This document shows positions 1 through 9,575 of a DNA stretch of 64,000 nt, in pieces; the stretch's first letter is position 1, and every line of letters begins with the position of its first letter. A program made the translations under genes and the position numbers. The notes under the pieces are model-generated. The model was given only the letters and a program-made list of their open reading frames with translations, made no database searches and was not told where the DNA came from. Origin of the DNA: Pseudoalteromonas holothuriae (GTDB taxonomy: Bacteria; Pseudomonadota; Gammaproteobacteria; Enterobacterales; Alteromonadaceae); the NCBI RefSeq assembly GCF_945859825.1, contig NZ_CAMAPC010000009.1, positions 108,466 to 172,465 of the forward strand, given 5' to 3'.

Positions 1-89
1 TTGCCGGATATATATATAACTTAGTGTCGCAGCAGAGTGAACTCACTGATGTGAACGCCAGCAACTCAGCCTTGAGCTTAAAGGCATAA
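1..89 (+). CDS. 3' end of an upstream gene, possibly an NRPS/PKS carrier domain
   Basis: An open frame runs in from the left edge and ends at TAA 87-89, giving 28 residues that begin AGYIYNLVSQQSELT and end in SLKA. It stops 13 bases before the next gene, so co-transcription is likely. The 'LAxYI'-like start of the fragment resembles the last helix of a peptidyl or acyl carrier domain, followed by a short polar tail. The next gene is an exporter of the type that normally follows NRPS genes. Assignment to an NRPS is inference; the visible part is too short to prove it. Confidence 0.4.
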   Translation, partial: AGYIYNLVSQQSELTDVNASNSALSLKA

Positions 90-102
90 TTACAGAGGTT
101 TT

Positions 103-1758
103 ATGTTTAGCTATTTTTTTAAACAGCACAAACTATTGCTTGCCATGGCATGTGCTATTAGCGGTGCGACAGCGGTTATTGCACTGTGGCTATTTGCGAC
201 AATAGGTAAAGTGGGGGAGACTGGCGCTGCTAGTTTCCGTCTTGATACCTTCGTATTGGCCTTAGTTGGCTTTGTTGCTTTGTCTATGTGCTCAGCTGCG
301 TTTTTATCACGGCTTAGTTCAAGAGCAACGCGCTCTGTCAGGATGACCTTAATTAAGCGAGTGATGTCTACCAGTTATGCAGACTACGAAAATGTAGGTA
401 CAGAAAAGCTCTACAATGTTTTGATTAACGACGTTAATTCAATCTCAGCTGCTTTGTCTGAAATGCCAACTTTTATGTATAACGCGTTACTGTTAACGAT
501 ATGTCTGAGTTATTTAGCCTATTTGTCACCTGAAATGTTCGGCATATTAGCATGTGGCATTGTGGTGTCAGGGCTTATTTCGCGTGCATTAATTCGTCGT
601 TTATCAGCAAAATCACGTTTACTACGCCAAAGTGAAGACTCTTTGATGGAAAGTTATAAAGGGCTGCTGGAAGGGTTTTCTCAGCTGAGTATTTCTAAAC
701 AGCGCAGCAAGCATCATTACAATAATGAGTTGTTACCTAGTATTGATCAAATGTGTGATAGAGAGCGACAAGTGCGCTTTAACTGGGACATCAATCGCGG
801 CTTTACCAGCATGCTGGTTTTTATGCTCTTAGGGATTATTATCGCATCCAGTCAATATTTAAACAAACCGGGTGTGTTGCTCAGTTATGTGTTGATCATT
901 ACTTTCAGCGCCAGCCCATTTGCAGCAGTGATGAACTTAGTGCAACAGTTTGCAAAAGCAAAAATAGCCTTAGACAAAATATCTGGCTTTGCTATTGCGC
1001 AAGAAAAACCAACAGAGCAGCTATTTGATCAACAACCCACGTTAGAGTGGCAAAAAATAGAGTTCAAAGATATCCACTTTGAATATCCTCAAAAGGGTTC
1101 AGAAGTGCCATTTTCACTTGGGCCGATTAACGTCACTATCAATAAGGGTGAAACGCTATTTATTACCGGTGGTAATGGCAGTGGAAAATCAACCTTTATT
1201 AAGTTGCTACTTGGTTTTACACAAGCCTCATCAGGACAAGTAATTATTGATGGTAAAGAGTTAGATATTAATAGTATGGGCTCTTATCAGGCTTTATTCA
1301 CGCCAATTTTAGCCAATTTTTACCTGTTTAATGATGTGTTGCGCCATGACGGCAGCGTCGCGGGGAAAGATAAAATAGACCCATTATTGGAAAAATTTGA
1401 GATGCAAAGCAAGGTCAGTGTTAAAGACAACCGCTTTGTCTCTACCAACTTATCACAAGGCCAAAGAAAGCGTTTAGCGTTAATTAACTCAATTGTTGAG
1501 CAGTGTGATGTATTTGTCTTGGACGAGTGGGCCGCAGATCAAGACCCACATTTTAGAGCCGTCTTTTATCAGCAAATATTACCGTGGCTTAAAGAGCAAG
1601 GTAAAACCGTTGTAGCTGTGTCGCATGATGATAAGTATTTTGCTCAAGCCGATACTCGAGTGGTGTTTGATTCTGGTGTATCACACTTACTGACAGATGA
1701 TGCGCATCCTGATTTTTCTCGTTATCGCCAAGATGAAGCGTTGCTTGCTGCCAGTTAA
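103..1758 (+). CDS. Cyclic-peptide/siderophore ABC exporter (PvdE/SyrD/YojI family)
   Basis: This 551-residue half transporter has an N-terminal six-helix membrane domain (about residues 10-300) fused to an ATPase domain (about 325-545). The ATPase shows Walker A GGNGSGKST, signature LSQGQRKRLAL and a Walker B region reading FVLDEWAADQDPHFR. The DEWAADQDP form is characteristic of the YojI/PvdE/SyrD family, which exports microcin J25, pyoverdine precursors and lipopeptides across the inner membrane. Its length matches PvdE and YojI (about 550). The ATG at 103 follows AGAGG. It sits between the tail of a possible biosynthetic gene and a JmjC oxygenase, so it probably exports the local product into the periplasm. 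Confidence 0.88.
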   Translation: MFSYFFKQHKLLLAMACAISGATAVIALWLFATIGKVGETGAASFRLDTFVLALVGFVALSMCSAAFLSRLSSRATRSVRMTLIKRVMSTSYADYENVGTEKLYNVLINDVNSISAALSEMPTFMYNALLLTICLSYLAYLSPEMFGILACGIVVSGLISRALIRRLSAKSRLLRQSEDSLMESYKGLLEGFSQLSISKQRSKHHYNNELLPSIDQMCDRERQVRFNWDINRGFTSMLVFMLLGIIIASSQYLNKPGVLLSYVLIITFSASPFAAVMNLVQQFAKAKIALDKISGFAIAQEKPTEQLFDQQPTLEWQKIEFKDIHFEYPQKGSEVPFSLGPINVTINKGETLFITGGNGSGKSTFIKLLLGFTQASSGQVIIDGKELDINSMGSYQALFTPILANFYLFNDVLRHDGSVAGKDKIDPLLEKFEMQSKVSVKDNRFVSTNLSQGQRKRLALINSIVEQCDVFVLDEWAADQDPHFRAVFYQQILPWLKEQGKTVVAVSHDDKYFAQADTRVVFDSGVSHLLTDDAHPDFSRYRQDEALLAAS

Positions 1759-1813
1759 TGAATATAAAAGAGCGGCTAGTAATAGCCGCGAAAATAAAAA
1801 ATTTGGAGACAAT

Positions 1814-2743
1814 ATGAACGCGAGCACAAAATCCGATAGCGCATTGGCCAGCCCAATAGATGCGTTATTTTACCCTCTATCAAATATTGAGTTTATGACT
1901 CAAAAGTGGCCAGAGCAATTTAATGTGACACATGGCAATAATGCGTTGCTTACTGAGTTAATTAATGACCCTGATTTTACATCAATAGAGCGTTTAGTTA
2001 ATGCTCGTAGTGAAAATGATTTACGTGCAGATTATACGCGTACTAATTTACCCAGTCAGTTCGGCATAACACCCCAGCAAGCCATCGATTTATACCACGA
2101 AGGTTGCACTATTTATGCTCGAAGGCTGCTAAATGATGTGTCTGTAAAGTGGTGTAAAGAATTAGATAAAACGTTTGGTTTAGTGCCAGGAACGGCTCAG
2201 ATAAATGCATTTGCATCACAAGCGGGTCCAGGACTGCCTTGGCATTGGGATGCACAAGAGATTTTTATTGTGCAAGTTAGTGGCAAAAAGCGTTGGCATG
2301 TTGCAGCAAATGAGGCGGTTAAGTGGCCAACAAAGGGGGGGCGAGCGGGTAGTGATTATCCACCTGAAGTGGCTATGCAATTAACCAATCCTGAACAGCC
2401 AATCGAAGAACCAAGCGAATTTGAAACGATTGATTTAGAGCCTGGTTCAGTGATGTTTTTACCTAGAGGTTACTGGCATAGAACCGAAAATATTGATGAG
2501 AGTATGCACCTTGTTTTGCAAGTTAACTTACTAAATTGGCGAGATGTCTTTGGTTATTTACTCAACAATGTGCCGATGTTTTATGGCGAAGAGTGGCGTA
2601 AACCAAGTCAATCATTATCACCCGATAAGTTATTCACATCGGGATTGCAAGAATTTCAGGCTTGCTGTTCCCAGCTTAATGAGCTTGCGACTCCACAAGG
2701 GTTAATGAAGATGATGCAAGCGTATGCCAGTGAGCGCAAATAG
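1814..2743 (+). CDS. JmjC/cupin-fold Fe(II)/2-oxoglutarate oxygenase
   Basis: The 309-residue product belongs to the cupin-type JmjC hydroxylases. A probable iron-binding facial triad is visible: H144-x-D146 in LPWHWDAQEIF and H222 in GYWHRT, with the typical VSGKKRWHVA strand between them. Family members hydroxylate amino-acid side chains in proteins or peptides. An ATG at 1814 preceded by TTTGGAGACAAT is chosen over an upstream ORF extension that overlaps the exporter gene and lacks a ribosome site. Its position among export genes suggests it tailors the secreted peptide, for example by beta-hydroxylating a residue. A substrate cannot be read from sequence, and a ribosomal-protein hydroxylase of the RoxA type is the alternative. 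Confidence 0.8.
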   Translation: MNASTKSDSALASPIDALFYPLSNIEFMTQKWPEQFNVTHGNNALLTELINDPDFTSIERLVNARSENDLRADYTRTNLPSQFGITPQQAIDLYHEGCTIYARRLLNDVSVKWCKELDKTFGLVPGTAQINAFASQAGPGLPWHWDAQEIFIVQVSGKKRWHVAANEAVKWPTKGGRAGSDYPPEVAMQLTNPEQPIEEPSEFETIDLEPGSVMFLPRGYWHRTENIDESMHLVLQVNLLNWRDVFGYLLNNVPMFYGEEWRKPSQSLSPDKLFTSGLQEFQACCSQLNELATPQGLMKMMQAYASERK

Positions 2744-2779
2744 CAATTACAGTGCTGTAATAAGCCGGAGGAAATAACG

Positions 2780-3817
2780 ATGAGAAGAGTAGTGGTTATT
2801 ATGTTGGCTATGTTACTAGGACAATCCGCGGTGGCCGAAACTATCGTGGATACGTTGCCAGTGACATCTAACGACAGAGGGATTGAGTTTAAAATGCTTG
2901 GTAAGGTAGCCAGTTATGATGAAATTACCTTAGCAGGTTATATCAATGCACACCTCGAATCTGTAAAGAAGCCCGGTACCACAGTTAAGGCGGGTGATGT
3001 TGTTGCTAAGCTAGATACTCAATTTCTTGAAATCGAGCGAGCGCTTGCCCAAGTAGAGGTGAGTAAAGCCAAGGACCAAATTGCCTATCTTAATAAAAAA
3101 CTTAATCGTAGTAAGGCACTTAAGGTAACAAATAGTATTTCTGAAGAAATGCTAGAAACATTACAACAAGAATTATCAGTGGCTAAAAGTGCGTTGGCAC
3201 GCGCTCAGCTAACGTTGCAAGACTTAGACTTAAAGCTTAAAAAAGCGGTCATGGTTACTGATGTTGATGCTGTTGTGAGTGAACGATATATCAACCGAGG
3301 TGATTATGTCAGTGTGGGCACTAAAATTGTTAAATTAATTCCTTTTAATGGTGTCGAATTAATTGCCCAGCTGCCAATAGAATACAACTCTGAGTTTGCT
3401 CCAGGTATGCCAATTGATATTGAAAGTCATCTGGGACGTTATACGGTAAAAGTTGCGCGTGTTTTAGAAGTGGCTAATAGTGATACCCAGTCTATTCAAG
3501 TTTACATCACACCCAGTACCGCGCTGGCAAATAAATTGGTGATGGGAAGTCAAATTAGTTTAACGGCAAGTTTGGTTGGCAAAGGTACTTTCTCGGTGCC
3601 TTTGGATGCAGTTATACCAGAAAAAAATGGTGCTTATGTATTTAAACTTGGCACTAATAATACGGTTGAGAAAACACTTATTAATGTACTGGCAAGTAAA
3701 GAAGATAGGTACATTGTGACAGGTGAAGTCGCACCGGGTGATGAGCTTGTAACACGTGGAATGCGCAGTTTGCGAGATGGTGACAGTGTTATAAAGCGTG
3801 TTGTACGGGAGCAGTAA
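2780..3817 (+). CDS. RND efflux periplasmic adaptor (membrane fusion protein)
   Basis: The 345-residue protein has a Sec signal peptide ending AVA-ET near residue 20, a lipoyl half-motif (KKPGTTVKAGDVVAKLDTQ), a short alpha-hairpin rich in charged coiled-coil residues (about 80-145), then the second lipoyl half and beta-barrel domain (VISERYINRGDYVSVG-like region onwards). This is the HlyD_D23/AcrA adaptor architecture. It links the inner-membrane pump encoded immediately downstream to an outer-membrane channel. GGAGG lies just before the ATG at 2780. The stop is separated from the pump start by one base, indicating translational coupling. Confidence 0.88.
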   Translation: MRRVVVIMLAMLLGQSAVAETIVDTLPVTSNDRGIEFKMLGKVASYDEITLAGYINAHLESVKKPGTTVKAGDVVAKLDTQFLEIERALAQVEVSKAKDQIAYLNKKLNRSKALKVTNSISEEMLETLQQELSVAKSALARAQLTLQDLDLKLKKAVMVTDVDAVVSERYINRGDYVSVGTKIVKLIPFNGVELIAQLPIEYNSEFAPGMPIDIESHLGRYTVKVARVLEVANSDTQSIQVYITPSTALANKLVMGSQISLTASLVGKGTFSVPLDAVIPEKNGAYVFKLGTNNTVEKTLINVLASKEDRYIVTGEVAPGDELVTRGMRSLRDGDSVIKRVVREQ

Positions 3818-3818
3818 A

Positions 3819-6800
3819 ATGACAACCTTTAGCCTTAATCGACCCTATTATGTTGTGGCTTGCGCCATTGTATTGTTAGTACTAGGTATCATATCTGCGC
3901 TTAATTTGCCTGTGCAATTATTGCCTGAGATCAGTAAAAATGAAATTGTAGTGACCAATAGTTGGCCACAGGCGTCTCCTGAAGAAGTTGAGCGTGAAAT
4001 TACTGAGCCTATGGAAGAGCTACTCTCGAAAATAAATGGGGTGATTGAGTACAAGTCTGATATTTCCTTAGGTAGAAGCAAAACACGGTTACGTTTTGCA
4101 TCTGGCACAGACATGAATCAGGCATATATTGATGTGATTGACCGGGTGAATCAAATTAAGACGTTACCCAAAACCGCACTTGAGCCAAAGATACAAAATT
4201 TAGCCATTAACAATAGAGGCTCTGTTGCAACCTTATTATTGTCTCCAAAAAACAAAGAGATCGTGCTCGATAGAGATGACTTTACGCGTATTTATGAGCA
4301 ACAGATAAAAAATAGCTTACTGAGTATCGAGGGTGTTAAAGGTATTTCTGTTGCGTTAAACCCAACAGAAAAAAGAATTTCGGTACGTTTTGACCCTCAT
4401 CGTTTAGCTATGTATGAGGTAACGTTAGAAGAGATAAAAAAGGCGCTGAATAACTCGCTGAATTCAAGTGGTGGTCAGGTTGAGCAAGGAGGGAGAGAGT
4501 TCACTGTTCGTTTTAAAGGCCGAGTTGAAGTTGATGACTTATACCAGATTGTTGTTAAACAGAAGGCGCAAAGAGATATCCGTTTAGGTGAATTAGCTCA
4601 AGTTAGCTTTGATTATGTGAATGATTCTAACCCCGTCTTTTGGAATGGTAAAAATGCGTTTTATATCTCTATTTTCCCAGCCAGTAATGCAAACACGCTC
4701 AGTTTAATAGAGTCAATTAATATCCATTTACAGATCCTCAATCGAGATGTATTGGGTGCGAGGGGAATGATACTTGAAAACAGCAGTGACGATTCAAAAA
4801 ATATCGTTAATGCGATGGATATGTTAAAAGGCAACCTGTTGTTGGGCATCGTGCTTGCAACAATTGTATTGTTTGCGTTTATACGCAGTAAAACCACTAT
4901 CTTAATTATTTTCTCCAGTCTGCCACTATCAATCTTGTGCACTTTTATTGTTTTATCTTTATTGGATCGCAGTTTTAATATTATCTCGATTGCAGGAGTC
5001 GCATTATCTACAGGTATGATACTCGATGCAGCCATTGTGATAGTTGATAGTATCGTACGACGTAAAGAGCAAGGCATGTCAACGCTTGATGCGGTGCGTG
5101 AGGGGGCAGGAAAAGTATCAGGCGCACTGATCACATCCGTGGTCTCTAGTGTGGTGGTATTTATTCCAATTGCACTGATGGAAAGTGCTGAAGGTCAGTT
5201 ATTTCATGATTTAGCGATAACTATTTCTGTTGCATTGGTGAGTTCATTATTGGTATCTATGAGTGTGATCCCGCTGTTGCTTAAGTATTTTTTAAATAAC
5301 ACGTCGTTAAATGACAGTAACCACCCCATCATTGATAAGTCAGCTCGCTTAATTAGTCGTTCGCTTCGAAATAAGAAAATAGCGTTAACCATCACCGTAT
5401 TGCTTTTTGTGGTGCCTGTGATTGGTTTAAAATGGGCAATGCCGCATGCAGAAGTGTTACCGCAAGTAAAAGGTAATATTGCTTGGGGTTATTTTAGTTT
5501 CAACCAGTCGCTCAATGATGAAGCTGTGAAAAGTGAAATTATTCAACCTGTTATTACACGCATAGAGCAGCATATCGCGTCTGGTGAAGCCCCCAATATC
5601 CATGACTATTTGATCTATTCAGATAGTGATAAAAGTGCCACTATTTTAGTCAAAGCGAATGAAGATACCAAAGCGTCAGAGATCAAAAGCTGGCTACGCA
5701 GCGAGCTGGCGATGAATGACTCTCTTTTCAGGGTTTATTCAGGTGTGGAGTCTATTTTAAGGACCAGTTTATCTAACAGCCGAGAAGTATCGATTGATAT
5801 TGGTGGTATAAACTTTGAGCATCTACAAGACGTGGGAAAGCAAGTTAAAGCACTCGTACGAGAGGCATTTCCTGATGTACGCGTCAGAACTAATATTCCA
5901 TTAGAGTTGGCAAATCCGACTTATGTATTCACTCCTATTAACGAGCGTATTTTTAGCTTAGGAGAGAATCAACAGGGCTTATCCACTAAGCTTGCGGCGA
6001 TGAACTATGGTTCATATGTGACAGAGTACTTTGATGGTAATGAAACGTTACCATTATTCTTACAAGCGCATGAGTGGCAAAGTGTTGATCAGTTGTTAGA
6101 TGCGCCGTTTTTCTACCCGGAAAAAGGGTCTGTTCCATTACGATCAATGCTTGACTATCAACTAAGTGTCAGTGCTCAAGAATTGTTTCGCCTAAATGGT
6201 CATCGTACATTATCTGTTAAAGTGACAACTCCAGATGGTGTTGCATTACAAGATTTTATTGCGCAGCTAAAAGAGCAAGTAGGGCCCCAAATTACCCCTT
6301 TACTTAGCAACAATGAGTTCTTTAGTTATCGCGGCAGTGCAAGTCGCTTGCAACAGCTGTTAGGCGAGATGCAGAGTCAGTTTTTATTTGCCACATTACT
6401 TCTTTTACTACTGGTTATTGCATTGTTTCAGTCAGTTAAATATGGTGTGTTATGCCTGCTTTCTCTCCCTATTGCTATTTTTGGTGGTGCTTTGTCACTT
6501 CAGCTAACTAATTTATTTGTGTTTCAACCAATGGATATTATTACGATGCTTGGTTTTATTATACTGATTGGGCTGGTGATCAATAATGCTATCTTATTTG
6601 TGGAATTTTATCGGACTCAATTTAATGAGCATGCAGATCACTTTAACGCTATTGAATCAGCAGTAAAAAGCCGTAGTCGTGCGATATTGATGAGCTCTTT
6701 AACCAGTATATTTGGTATGTTGCCGCTGGCCTTACTGCCTGGAACTGGTGTAGAAATATATCGCGGTTTGGCTGTTATTATTGCCACAGGGATGTTGTGT

Positions 6801-6977
6801 AGTTTGTTGTTTTCTTTGCCTGTGTTGTCAGCATTGCTCACTTTAACACGACATTTTGGCGATAAAACTGAGATGTCGAGCCAGTTCAATAAGGAAGCTG
6901 TAAAATCTTCATTAAGCCTAGCAGTGAGCAATGAGAAGCAAGCAATGTCATTATCGCAATCTAGGAGCGTAAAATGA
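3819..6977 (+). CDS. RND-family efflux pump permease (AcrB/MdtB type)
   Basis: This 1052-residue protein has the standard RND plan: one N-terminal helix (NRPYYVVACAIVLLVLGI), a large periplasmic loop, helices 2-6 around residues 330-480, a second periplasmic loop and helices 8-12 near the end (LGFIILIGLVINNAILFVE region). It is of typical AcrB length. I start it at the ATG at 3819 behind GGGAGCAG; the extra upstream codons overlap the adaptor. With the adaptor it should form a proton-driven tripartite pump. No outer-membrane TolC-like gene is in the window, so a shared one is probably used. The context suggests export or self-resistance for the adjacent peptide pathway. Confidence 0.92.
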   Translation: MTTFSLNRPYYVVACAIVLLVLGIISALNLPVQLLPEISKNEIVVTNSWPQASPEEVEREITEPMEELLSKINGVIEYKSDISLGRSKTRLRFASGTDMNQAYIDVIDRVNQIKTLPKTALEPKIQNLAINNRGSVATLLLSPKNKEIVLDRDDFTRIYEQQIKNSLLSIEGVKGISVALNPTEKRISVRFDPHRLAMYEVTLEEIKKALNNSLNSSGGQVEQGGREFTVRFKGRVEVDDLYQIVVKQKAQRDIRLGELAQVSFDYVNDSNPVFWNGKNAFYISIFPASNANTLSLIESINIHLQILNRDVLGARGMILENSSDDSKNIVNAMDMLKGNLLLGIVLATIVLFAFIRSKTTILIIFSSLPLSILCTFIVLSLLDRSFNIISIAGVALSTGMILDAAIVIVDSIVRRKEQGMSTLDAVREGAGKVSGALITSVVSSVVVFIPIALMESAEGQLFHDLAITISVALVSSLLVSMSVIPLLLKYFLNNTSLNDSNHPIIDKSARLISRSLRNKKIALTITVLLFVVPVIGLKWAMPHAEVLPQVKGNIAWGYFSFNQSLNDEAVKSEIIQPVITRIEQHIASGEAPNIHDYLIYSDSDKSATILVKANEDTKASEIKSWLRSELAMNDSLFRVYSGVESILRTSLSNSREVSIDIGGINFEHLQDVGKQVKALVREAFPDVRVRTNIPLELANPTYVFTPINERIFSLGENQQGLSTKLAAMNYGSYVTEYFDGNETLPLFLQAHEWQSVDQLLDAPFFYPEKGSVPLRSMLDYQLSVSAQELFRLNGHRTLSVKVTTPDGVALQDFIAQLKEQVGPQITPLLSNNEFFSYRGSASRLQQLLGEMQSQFLFATLLLLLLVIALFQSVKYGVLCLLSLPIAIFGGALSLQLTNLFVFQPMDIITMLGFIILIGLVINNAILFVEFYRTQFNEHADHFNAIESAVKSRSRAILMSSLTSIFGMLPLALLPGTGVEIYRGLAVIIATGMLCSLLFSLPVLSALLTLTRHFGDKTEMSSQFNKEAVKSSLSLAVSNEKQAMSLSQSRSVK

Positions 6978-7669
6978 AATTAATAATTGGAATATTCACT
7001 TGGTTAGTTTCTTTGACGGTGTATGCTGTTGAGGTTAATACTTGTGAATTAAATACTCAGTTGAGTTACCAAGGAGACAACTCAAAAATATGGGTGTCAA
7101 AGGTAAATAACAAGTTGGAACTGGATGAAAGTACATCACAACTAACGGAGCAGCAGCATCAAATTAAGCATAAGCAAGTGGCTCAGTTGGGCGCGATATT
7201 ACGTAGTGCATTACAAGATATGAAGCAAATTCAGCTTGATACATTCAAGCTGCAAATAATAGCAAGCACCCTTAGTCAGTTACATGGAACTAATCTGCGG
7301 TTTATTGATAAAAGTGAGCTTCGTACTCTACTGAGTGAAATATTTAATGCCGGCGAACAATACCAACGAGAGGTTGGCTTGAATATAAATGTTGCTGCAT
7401 GGCAGTCGAAAGCTCAGCAATTGGTATCTCAATATCATGAACAACTGGCAGAGCGTTTAATTACTGCTTCAGACCCTGCTGCAGCTGCTTCATTAATAGA
7501 ATGGTTAAGTGAGAAGCAGCCAAATATTGGTGATAGTGTAATGAATACATCAGACCAGCTTTGCCGTAAAGCACATAAGGTGGCGTTGTTCCAACAAGAC
7601 TTAAAGCTGCAGTCAACGTTTCTAAGTGAAGTTAGTCTTACTCATATAGAGACGACCAAGTACGATTAG
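6974..7669 (+). CDS. Secreted protein of unknown function, last gene of exporter operon
   Basis: The start overlaps the pump stop in an ATGA junction, so it is translationally coupled. The 231-residue product opens with a signal peptide (KLIIGIFTWLVSLTVYAVEV, cleavage near residue 19) and then is polar and largely helical, rich in Gln, Leu and Ser, with two or three cysteines (VNTCELN and DQLCRKA). I do not recognise a family. Being exported and coupled to an RND pump, it may be an accessory or a periplasmic partner of the exporter. It does not look like a TolC homologue, being too short and lacking the repeated helical-barrel pattern. Confidence 0.65.
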   Translation: MKLIIGIFTWLVSLTVYAVEVNTCELNTQLSYQGDNSKIWVSKVNNKLELDESTSQLTEQQHQIKHKQVAQLGAILRSALQDMKQIQLDTFKLQIIASTLSQLHGTNLRFIDKSELRTLLSEIFNAGEQYQREVGLNINVAAWQSKAQQLVSQYHEQLAERLITASDPAAAASLIEWLSEKQPNIGDSVMNTSDQLCRKAHKVALFQQDLKLQSTFLSEVSLTHIETTKYD

Positions 7670-7971
7670 TACACCAAATAGTAAACTGTGGGTACGCTGT
7701 TTATGTGTATCCACATAATTACTTCAGGCTTAAACAAAATACTCCTTCCTTCGTGCACCTCTGATGAGATTAGATGGGTAATCAAACAGTTTTTACTAAC
7801 GACTTGCTAAGAACCTCGTTACAATAGCGGCATATAGAATTATGTGACTACTCGTTATCGCTCGTAATACCCTATCTAGTGAGGGGGTTTATGTGTGTAA
7901 ATAATTGATATCTTCTCATAGCACGATGTTCACATGATAATAAACCAGTTTGATAAAAGGATGCTGATTTA
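7670..7971. other. Intergenic region upstream of glmU, no gene seen
   Basis: About 300 bases separate the exporter operon from glmU. A weak hairpin (GTGGGTAC with GTATCCAC, around 7688-7716) lies just after the operon but has no T run. The rest is AT-rich and presumably contains the glmU promoter. I could not pick a convincing -35/-10 pair, and no small ORF is credible. Confidence 0.5.
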
Positions 7972-9333
7972 ATGTCGCTCACCACAATTATTTTAGCTGC
8001 GGGTAAAGGTACTCGTATGCGCTCAAAACTTCCTAAAGTACTTCATCCTGTTGCTGCTAAGCCTATGGTGCAGCATGTTATTGATAACTCAGTAGCGTTA
8101 GGCTCTAAAGAGGTTAACCTTGTATATGGGCATGGAGCTGAACAACTAAAGAGTGCATTGGCACACAATGAAGTTAACTGGGTCTTACAGAAAGAGCAAC
8201 TAGGTACAGGGCATGCAGTAGCAGTTGCCAAAGATCACATAGGTGATGATGACACTGTGCTTATTCTATATGGTGATGTCCCGTTGACCAAATTTGGTAC
8301 ATTAGAGAGGCTGTTAGCGGTAACGCCAAAACAAGGTTTAGCTGTATTAACCGTGGTACTTGATAATCCTAATGGTTATGGTCGTATGCTTAGAGAAAAT
8401 GGCAAATTAGTAGGCATAGTGGAACAAAAAGACGCGACACTTGAACAATTAGAAATCAAAGAAATCAACACGGGTATTATGGCCGCCAATGGCCAGTTGC
8501 TTAAAAAGTGGTTAGGCGCATTGTCTAACAATAACGCCCAAGGTGAGTATTATCTTACTGATATTGTGGCTATGGCACATCAAGATGGTGTTGAAATCAC
8601 GTCTGCTCAGCCTGACTATCCAATGGAAGTAGAAGGGGCTAATAATCGCTTACAATTAGCTGCTTTAGAGCGTACTTATCAAACTTGGCAAGCTGAGCAA
8701 CTTATGCTCAATGGTGCCAGCCTCGCTGATCCAAGTCGTATTGATGTACGTGGTGAAGTTACTACCGGGCAAGATGTACAGATTGATATCAATGTGATTT
8801 TTGAGGGCAAAGTTGAAATTGGTGATGATGTTATCATTGGCCCCAATTGTGTGCTAAAAAGCTGCGTTATCGGCAATGGTGTAGTAGTCAAAGCCAATAC
8901 GCTAATTGAGAATGCGCAAGTAGGTGCTAAGTGTACGCTTGGTCCTTTCGCTCGCCTAAGACCTGGGTCTGTGATGATTGAAGACTCACATGTGGGCAAT
9001 TTTGTTGAAATGAAAAATACCCACTTAGGTCGAGGCTCTAAAGCGAATCATCTTACTTACTTGGGTGATGCAGAGATTGGTGAAAAAGTAAATATTGGCG
9101 CCGGTACAATTACTTGTAACTATGATGGCGTAAACAAGTCAAAAACTATTATTGGTGACAACGCTTTTATTGGCTCTAATTCAGCGCTCGTGGCACCGGT
9201 GAATATTGGCACAACTGCAACCATTGGTGCGGGTTCAGTGATCACAAATACGGTTGAAAATAAGCAACTCGCTGTAGCACGAGCTAAGCAGCGTAATGTA
9301 TCTGGATGGAAGCGGCCAACTAAAAAATCTTAG
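7972..9333 (+). CDS. glmU: Bifunctional UDP-GlcNAc pyrophosphorylase / GlcN-1-P acetyltransferase
   Basis: The 453-residue product matches GlmU throughout. The N-terminal uridylyltransferase domain (about 1-228) shows [19 protein letters not shown], and a LYGDVPL metal-binding motif. The C-terminal part (about 250-453) is a left-handed beta-helix with the hexapeptide repeats [21 protein letters not shown] and [12 protein letters not shown], the last being the acetyltransferase signature. It makes UDP-GlcNAc in the cytoplasm for peptidoglycan and LPS. Length equals that of the E. coli enzyme. It is transcribed alone here, with glmS about 17 kb downstream rather than adjacent. Confidence 0.98.
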   Translation: MSLTTIILAAGKGTRMRSKLPKVLHPVAAKPMVQHVIDNSVALGSKEVNLVYGHGAEQLKSALAHNEVNWVLQKEQLGTGHAVAVAKDHIGDDDTVLILYGDVPLTKFGTLERLLAVTPKQGLAVLTVVLDNPNGYGRMLRENGKLVGIVEQKDATLEQLEIKEINTGIMAANGQLLKKWLGALSNNNAQGEYYLTDIVAMAHQDGVEITSAQPDYPMEVEGANNRLQLAALERTYQTWQAEQLMLNGASLADPSRIDVRGEVTTGQDVQIDINVIFEGKVEIGDDVIIGPNCVLKSCVIGNGVVVKANTLIENAQVGAKCTLGPFARLRPGSVMIEDSHVGNFVEMKNTHLGRGSKANHLTYLGDAEIGEKVNIGAGTITCNYDGVNKSKTIIGDNAFIGSNSALVAPVNIGTTATIGAGSVITNTVENKQLAVARAKQRNVSGWKRPTKKS

Positions 9334-9348
9334 GCCAATAATAACAAA

Positions 9349-9366
9349 GGGCAATGAAAGTTGCCC
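9349..9366 (+). terminator. Hairpin after glmU (weak terminator)
   Basis: GGGCAA and TTGCCC form a six-base stem with loop TGAAAG, 15 bases after the glmU stop. It is followed only by ATAGTTATGTTTTA, not a clean T run, so it is a weak intrinsic terminator at best. Confidence 0.4.
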
Positions 9367-9575
9367 ATAGTTATGTTTTAGCCTAGACCGTTTAGCCCTA
9401 CTTTTACCAAACACTATAAATTTCGATATTGGCTTTTCAGTTAAAAATGAGTACTTTAAGTGGTTATTAAAAAGGTACGTGGCATATGTTCACTGCGTTC
9501 CCTTTTGTTAGCTGTCATGGTACATTGTCATTTCAATGAACAAAATTTAACAATAATGTTACCCGAAGTAGAGCT

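Noticed and set aside
1697..1813. Upstream extension of the JmjC gene
   Set aside because: The added residues overlap the exporter gene, have no ribosome site and do not resemble the family N terminus.
9486..9539. 17-residue ATG ORF (MFTAFPFVSCHGTLSFQ) in the same gap
   Set aside because: It is too short for a leader plus core and has a single cysteine.
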